Assembly: GCA_041390145.1 (NCBI GenBank) | Contig: JAWKQM010000008.1 | Location: 111,236 to 175,235 of the forward strand | Length of the DNA: 64,000 bases | Direction of reading: 5' to 3' | Source: Gemmatimonadales bacterium | GTDB taxonomy: Bacteria; Gemmatimonadota; Gemmatimonadetes; Gemmatimonadales; GWC2-71-9 | Shown: positions 59,167 to 64,000 of the stretch, one piece after another | Position numbering within the stretch: position 1 is the first letter of the stretch | Layout of the letters: the number at the start of each line of letters is the position of its first letter | Translations under genes and position numbers: made by a program | Notes under the pieces: generated by a model | Database searches by the model: none | What the model saw: only the letters and a program-made list of their open reading frames with translations | Told to the model about the DNA's origin: nothing

Positions 59167-60232
59167 CGCGCGATCTCGCGGGAAGTCCTCGTCAGCGTCA
59201 CCTTCCTGCCCTTGACGGAATTCGAATGGTCGCCGTCATGGCTGTTCTCGTTGCGCACTCTTACGCTCAGATCCCCACCGGTGGGCTTGGGGTCAGCGCG
59301 TTCTTCGTTCTGAGTGCGGTTTCCCGCCAGATCATCGCTCTGCTGGCGAGTATGACGAGACTGGTACCGTCTCGCTTCGGCGGTTCTATGCGCGGAGGAC
59401 TCTTCGCATTTTCCCGGCTTACTACACCTACCTGCTCCTCACTTTCGCAATTGACACGTACGTCGGGGATACCCATTCGCGTTCCGCCATGGCCGCCGCC
59501 TTGTACTACGGTGTCAACTACTTCAACGCGTTCAACGGTCACCCCAGTACTTCGGTGGCGGCGACTTGGTCGCTCGCAGTCGAGGAGCAATTCTACCTTA
59601 TCTGGCCATTGTTGTTTCTGGACACTATGCTCCGGCGGGCGATTGCGAATGCTCCGGGGACTCATCGGACTCATCGCCCTCGTCGTCGCTTGGAGGTGTT
59701 TCCTTTGGTATCAGGTGGGTATGGGGGAGGCCTACGTCTACAATGCCTTTGATACTTCGCTTCGACACGTTGGCGGTCGGTTGCCTCCTGGCCGTGCTTC
59801 AAGTCCCGGTCGGCCGTGGCCTGAGCAGGACTGCTGGCACGTTATTGGTGGCTTCCGATGGCTACTCTCGGATTATTGCTCATCTCCCACCTAGGAATCT
59901 CATCGAACTGGCACTACGGAGTCGGACCACTGTCGACGCACTCCTGCTCGCGGTCTTGCTTGTCCAACTCTTGCAGTTGAGTTCGACCTCACCATGGCGA
60001 TGGCTCGATGATGCCAGGGTGCGGTATCTGGGCAGGGATTTCATACCCGATGTACTTGTACCATTGTTGGGGTATGGCCATTGGTCGGCGCGTCCCGTTC
60101 GGCCATCTGCACACCAGATTCGCATTTGGCGTGATGGCCACGGCTGGCTTTGCCACCGGCTCGTATTACATCATCGAGCGCCCATTCTTGAAACTCAAAG
60201 CCCGGTTCGAACCAAGGGGTACGGTAGGGTGA
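59163..60232 (+). pseudogene. Acyltransferase family 3 (OafA/YrhL-like), frameshifted
   Basis: Membrane O-acyltransferase for sugars. It begins MTRDLAGSPRQRHLPALDGIR with the family's catalytic His in VLVAHSYAQIP; GLGVSAFFVLS, RRFYARRTLRIFPAYY (~59.37-59.43 kb), SVAATWSLAVEEQFYLIWP (~59.56), RFDTLAVGCLLAVLQ (~59.76), ISYPMYLYHCWGMAIGR (~60.03) and YYIIERPFLKLKARF (~60.17) follow. The parts lie in different frames joined by small indels. ATG 59163 overlaps the FemAB-like stop and TGA 60232 overlaps the next GTG, so the operon structure is preserved. Confidence 0.82.
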
Positions 60233-61388
60233 GCCGCTTGCACCCCGGCCAATTCCCCGCTTACCATATCGGCCTTACTCGGGCTTGCGGGCTGCTTGGC
60301 TCAGCGACGGTCGGTGGGAACGGCGCGAAGTCGAGCATGCGCTGAGGCTAGCCTTTGGCCCATGCAAATTGTATCTCACCGACAGCGGGACGTCCGCATT
60401 GGCTTTGGCATTGCGGGTCGTAGGGGATGTGACCCGAGCCCCCATCGCTCTCCCGGCCTACTGCTGCTACGACGTCGCGACTGCAGCCGACGCGGCGAGG
60501 ATTGACTTCATCTCTACGATGTGGACCCAACCACCCTCTCGCCTGATCTCGCCTCGCTTCGGAAGGCGTTTGAGGCAGGTGCGGAGTGTGGTGGTGGCGC
60601 ACCTGTATGGCGTGCCGGCTGGATTTGGGGGCCGTTCAGAGCTTGGCGGACGAATACCAGGCCCTGCTGATTGAAGATGCAGCCTCAGGGGTCGGGGTGC
60701 GTCTGGCGCGGCAAACCGGCGGAGAAGCCACGGCGCCCTTGGCATCTTGCCGAGCTTCGGACGCGGCAAGAGCGTCACTGGCGGCAGGGGCGGTGCACTG
60801 CTCATCAACAACGAAATGCTGCTCGATGCGGCTCGGTCGGCGTGGGGCTCAACGACCGGTCCGCGCGCGCCTCGCGGCTCTCTCACGGACTTCATTTCGC
60901 TTTGTGCACAGTGGAGTTTCGGTCGACCCGCCCTCTATTGGATTCCATCGAAACTCCCGTTTCTTGGCCTCGGTGAAACAACCCACCATCCGCCTCACCC
61001 GATCGGTGGATCTCTGCTATGGCTGCGGGGGTCCTCATCCGGACCCTCCTCCTGATGGCTCCCAATGAGATTTCCAGCGGCGGGCCAACGCCGACCGGCT
61101 GCAGTCCTGTCCGGGGTGTCTCACACTTCGGTGTGCCAACGGGCTGGAAGGCCGGGTGGCTGAGGCTGCCAGTTGTACCCAGCGCACGGCAGATGCGGTG
61201 CCGAGTAGACATAATGTCGCGCTGGGGGTCAGATCCGGCTATCCATTGTCCCTTCGGATCTTCCGGGACGGCTGCGGCGCTTCCCGAACCGGGATACAGA
61301 ATTCCCTGGGGCTCGCCTGTTGGCCGAACGCCTCGTTACCCTTCCCACCCACAGCCAGGTGCGGAGCGCGAATATTCCGGTGTTTTGA
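60229..61388 (+). pseudogene. DegT/DnrJ-type PLP aminotransferase, frameshifted
   Basis: From GTG 60229 the fragments spell a sugar aminotransferase-like protein: EVEHALRLAFGPCKLYLTDS, GTSALALALRVVGDVTRAPI, LPAYCCYDVATAADAARIDF, DVDPTTLSPDLASLRKAFEA, VVAHLYGVPADLG-type text, EYQALLIEDAASGVGVRL and the candidate PLP-lysine region SFGRGKSVTGGRGGALLINN (~60.75-60.81 kb). Ends near LPTHSQVRSANIPVF, TGA 61388. Members transaminate nucleotide keto-sugars; some relatives in exopolysaccharide loci lack activity. It completes the deacetylase-FemAB-acyltransferase set. Confidence 0.72.
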
Positions 61389-61590
61389 ATGGTCGCGGAT
61401 TTGGGGGCGGGCCAAGCCGGAGGTCCGTCGGTTTGGGGTGTTTCCCTAACACATTGTTGTGCAATTGATTATCCTAGTCCCCTTGGAAAGCGGATCCGGC
61501 CCGGGGTTTGCATTTCCAGAGGTAGCCCAAGTGCTGTGGGTGGTGGAAGTTGGTTGGGCTAATAGCAGGTCTTCGAGTGAATTGATTGCG
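61389..61590. other. Intergenic stretch before the Ig-like lipoprotein genes
   Basis: Somewhat richer in A and T than its surroundings. I see no convincing gene, hairpin or strong promoter. An open frame from GTG 61459 enters the next gene but its first ~40 codons look non-coding. Confidence 0.5.
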
Positions 61591-62951
61591 GTGGCAAGCT
61601 CAGCAGGCACATCAGGTTTCACGATTTCTGATTTCAAATACAGGCGGTGGCTTGTGTCGCTCGGGTTTGTTGCGGCCCTTACGGCGTGCTCCTCTGGCGA
61701 CACAAAGTCTGGTCTCGGTCCTGGAGGCTCCTCTCCAATCGTCCTCATCTCAATCTCGCCCACCGCCGCGATACTCGCGCCCGGCGGGACGGTCGCATTC
61801 ACTGCCTCTGCTACGCACCAGGATGGCTCAAGTTCCGTCCCGGCAGTGAGTTGGCGGTCTACCGGCGGGACGGTGGCCGGTACAGGCGTGTATACGGCCG
61901 AGTTCCATCGGTACCTACCATGTCATTGCCCTTGCGACGGGTGACGATCTCGGATACGGCGACGGTGACCATCACGGCCACCCCGCCGGTGCTGCAGGCG
62001 GTGGTCCTGACGCCGGCGAGCGTGACGCTGGCGGCGGGGGCGCAGCAGACCTTCAGCGTGAGCGGGCAGTGGAGCGACGGGTCGACGACGGCCCCGGCGG
62101 TGACCTACGTGGCCACGGGCGGGACGGTCAACACGAACGGGCGCTACACGGCGGGGACGACGGCGGGGAGCTACCGGGTGATCGCGACCCAGCAGGGGGG
62201 CACCCTGGCGGACACCAGCGCGGTGACCATCACGGGCAGTCCCTCTGGCGTCCTGTTCTCCGATGATTTTGAGTCGGGGCTCGGTCAGTGGGAAGACGTT
62301 ACCCAGGTGCACATCGGGACCGCGCAGGCGCACTCTGGCACCAAAGCGCTTGAATTGAGCTACGCGGCGGGGAGCGACGATGCGGGCTGGGCCTGGCGGA
62401 AGCATCTGGTGTCGGATCAGGCCGCCCCGCACGACCAATACGTGCGGTGGTGGCAGCGCTGGAGCGCGGGCTTCACCTTCTACAACGGGAACGGGTCGGA
62501 CCAGAAGCTGATGATGCTCGAAGCGCTCTCGCCACAGAGCGGGTGGGCCCAGACGGCCAACTGGAAGATCTATTTGCATGTTGTCGGACGCTCGGTATCT
62601 GCCATCTCGGGGACGACGTTATACCCGGAGCGTTTCATCTGGGACGGTACGTCGCAGTGGAGCGGACAGTGGCAGGGGTACCTCCCGACGACTCAGATTC
62701 CATATGTGGCTGATCGGTGGATTTGTACCGAAGTGCAGGTGAAGCACAACACACCAGGCCAGCCCGATGGTGAGCTCCGGGTGTGGATCGACGGCGTCCT
62801 GATGACACAGCGGACCGGAGTAAAATTCCGGGATGCGCCCGTGAGCTGGAATGCCATCGAGATCTCGGGCTATTACGACGGCGGCAGCCCGAAGGCCCAG
62901 ACCAGCTGGGTGGACGACGTGGTCGTCAGTACCCAGCGCATCGGATGCTAG
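61591..62951 (+). CDS. Ig-like-domain lipoprotein with a C-terminal lectin-like domain (two small frameshifts)
   Basis: A lipoprotein-type leader (RRWLVSLGFVAALTAC) is followed by a first Big-type repeat (ISPTAAILAPGGTVAFTASA...GGTVAGTGVYTA). Around 61893-61950 two small indels interrupt the text. A second repeat (LTPASVTLAAGAQQTFSVSG...GGTVNTNGRYTAG) and a ~230-residue beta-rich C-terminal domain then read cleanly to TAG 62951 (SDDFESGLGQWEDV, GSDQKLMMLEALSPQSGW, WICTEVQVKHNTPGQPDGE, WVDDVVVS), resembling ConA/polysaccharide-lyase-like folds. Probably surface-exposed and glycan-binding. The start is uncertain. Confidence 0.72.
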
Positions 62952-63001
62952 CCGCGCGGAAGACGCTTGTGTCAGACCCCTTCCAATATCTGGGTGATAC
63001 C

Positions 63002-64000
63002 ATGCAATCAGCTTGCGGCCAGAATGTTTACTCGATCTACCACACGCCATGGGCCGGATGGCAGCGTTTCAGACAAGTGGCGGCCCTGATCGCTGGCTTC
63101 ACCATCACGTCATCGTGTGCCAGTAGCGAGGCGAAGGCCGGTCTTGGGCCCAATGACTCTGGCGTGATTTCTCGACTGGATATCAGCCCAACGTCAGTCG
63201 CTCTGGGACCCCAGGGGTCACAGCCCTTCTCCGTCACGGGTGCTCTCGAAGACGGAAGCGTCGTACCATCACCCGCCGTGACCTGGGACGCAACGGGTGG
63301 TACGATCTCATCAGACGGCCACTATACGGCGGGTGATACACCGGGCACCTTTCAGGTCATCGCAGCGCAACAGGGTGGTCAGGTCGCGGACACCGCAACA
63401 GTCCTAGTCGAGTCTGCTGCCCCTGCTGTGTTGACTGGATTGAACCTGTCGCCATCAGTCAACACGCTTGCGCCAGGGGCGACGTTGCAATTCGGGCTTA
63501 CTTCTACTTGGAGCTCAGGTGGCAATCAAGTTCCAGTCGTGAGCTATTCGACTACTGGCGGCACGATCACTGCGACCGGGCTATACGTTGCACCTGCGAC
63601 CCTAGGCGAATACCTGGTGATTGTTGCTCATGTGGGTGGGACCCTGCGGGATACTGCGTTTGTTACGGTGAGCAACATCACGCCATGGCTCACCGAGGAT
63701 TTTTCGAGTTACGCCAATACTGCTGCGCTCCGCTCTGCTTCGTGGGTGGACGACATTGACACGAGATGGAGCGCAACAAGTGGGATGTCCTTGGACACCA
63801 CTCAGGGGTATGGTACATCCACTCGGTCTATGAAGGCATCCTTTGCCATCGGTGATAGCGGGCAGCCCGGACAGACGATTAACATGCGGCTTCCCTCGTC
63901 AACGACTGATTACTGGACCGAAATTTGGGCCAAGTTTTCGACTTCGTTCAGTTCCAACGGGACCTGCAACGGCAACAACCCTGACTACAAGTTCGTGTTC
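63002..64000 (+). CDS. Second Ig-like lipoprotein, cut by the window end
   Basis: An open frame from ATG 63002 runs 333 codons to the window edge without a stop. A leader ending in ALIAGFTITSSCAS (lipobox-like Cys) is followed by two Big-type repeats: LDISPTSVALGPQGSQPFSV...GGTISSDGHYTAGD and LNLSPSVNTLAPGATLQFGL...GGTITATGLYVAP. A domain beginning WLTEDFSSYANTAALRSASW then matches the start of the C-terminal domain of the gene before it. It is a tandem paralogue, 50 bp downstream, diverged in sequence. Possibly a surface glycan-binding protein. Confidence 0.8.
   Translation, partial: MQSACGQNVYSIYHTPWAGWQRFRQVAALIAGFTITSSCASSEAKAGLGPNDSGVISRLDISPTSVALGPQGSQPFSVTGALEDGSVVPSPAVTWDATGGTISSDGHYTAGDTPGTFQVIAAQQGGQVADTATVLVESAAPAVLTGLNLSPSVNTLAPGATLQFGLTSTWSSGGNQVPVVSYSTTGGTITATGLYVAPATLGEYLVIVAHVGGTLRDTAFVTVSNITPWLTEDFSSYANTAALRSASWVDDIDTRWSATSGMSLDTTQGYGTSTRSMKASFAIGDSGQPGQTINMRLPSSTTDYWTEIWAKFSTSFSSNGTCNGNNPDYKFVF

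Overview
The window is a GC-rich (roughly two-thirds G+C), gene-dense bacterial chromosome segment with no rRNA or tRNA gene that I can recognise. Outer-membrane biogenesis genes (a TamB-like protein, an Omp85-like barrel, a heptosyltransferase-like GT9), peptidoglycan genes and Lgt point to a diderm. A PorX-like PglZ response regulator, multi-sensor kinases and exosortase-type exopolysaccharide genes fit Gemmatimonadota or a relative in the FCB group. That placement is inference; no marker gene here fixes it.

Layout. 1-10.2 kb (+): the 3' end of a tamB-like gene, then a tightly overlapped run: diacylglycerol-kinase-like lipid kinase, a 1088-residue GAF/PAS histidine kinase with its sigma54-type response regulator, a tiny Cys-rich protein, an SH3/NlpC-P60 hydrolase, a HAD phosphatase, a CYTH protein, a tail-anchored protein and AcpS. 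10.3-12.4 kb (+): a cytochrome c-FTR1 iron permease fusion with a Fur-box-like operator on its start codon. 12.4-12.75 kb: a non-coding stretch with a bidirectional terminator, a candidate structured small RNA on the minus strand and a near-consensus sigma54 promoter. 26.7-12.8 kb (-): a 19-gene colinear run: yebC, ruvC, ruvA, zinc ribbon, ruvB, queA, tgt, yajC, def, fmt, thiE, thiS, thiG, rsmB, PASTA protein, rpe, tlpA-like, tsaD, lgt. Its largest gap is about 25 bp and many junctions are ATGA or GTGA overlaps.

26.8-36.7 kb holds envelope polymer genes: a lipoprotein, CDP-glycerol-type glycerophosphotransferase, nucleotidyltransferase, GT9, PorX-like regulator, MsbA-like ABC exporter and three glycosyltransferases. 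36.7-47.1 kb is mixed: a patatin-ferredoxin fusion, an orphan OppC-like permease, a class V aminotransferase, a HerA/DUF853 ATPase flanked by two related palindromic elements, tyrS, a class A PBP, an amidohydrolase and an HNH nuclease. 47.2-52.4 kb (-): DUF4390 protein, outer-membrane barrel and an NtrY/NtrX-like two-component pair, peppered with short palindromic repeats.

52.3-62.0 kb is different in quality. Recognisable genes (PQQ sugar dehydrogenase with Ig-like repeats, VanZ-like protein, XrtA-type polysaccharide deacetylase, FemAB-like protein, acyltransferase, DegT-type aminotransferase, Ig-like lipoprotein) are each split over several frames by small indels, although their gene junctions still look functional. 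The same signature hits thiE at 19.2-19.4 kb. I favour sequence or assembly error over real decay. The last 2 kb reads cleanly and ends inside a second Ig-like lipoprotein.

The most unusual signals are: (1) a short palindromic repeat family inserted in frame in two conserved genes, tgt and an ntrX-like regulator; (2) the sigma54-promoter/structured-RNA/terminator arrangement downstream of lgt; (3) the Fur operator sitting on the start codon of the iron permease; (4) the patatin-ferredoxin fusion.
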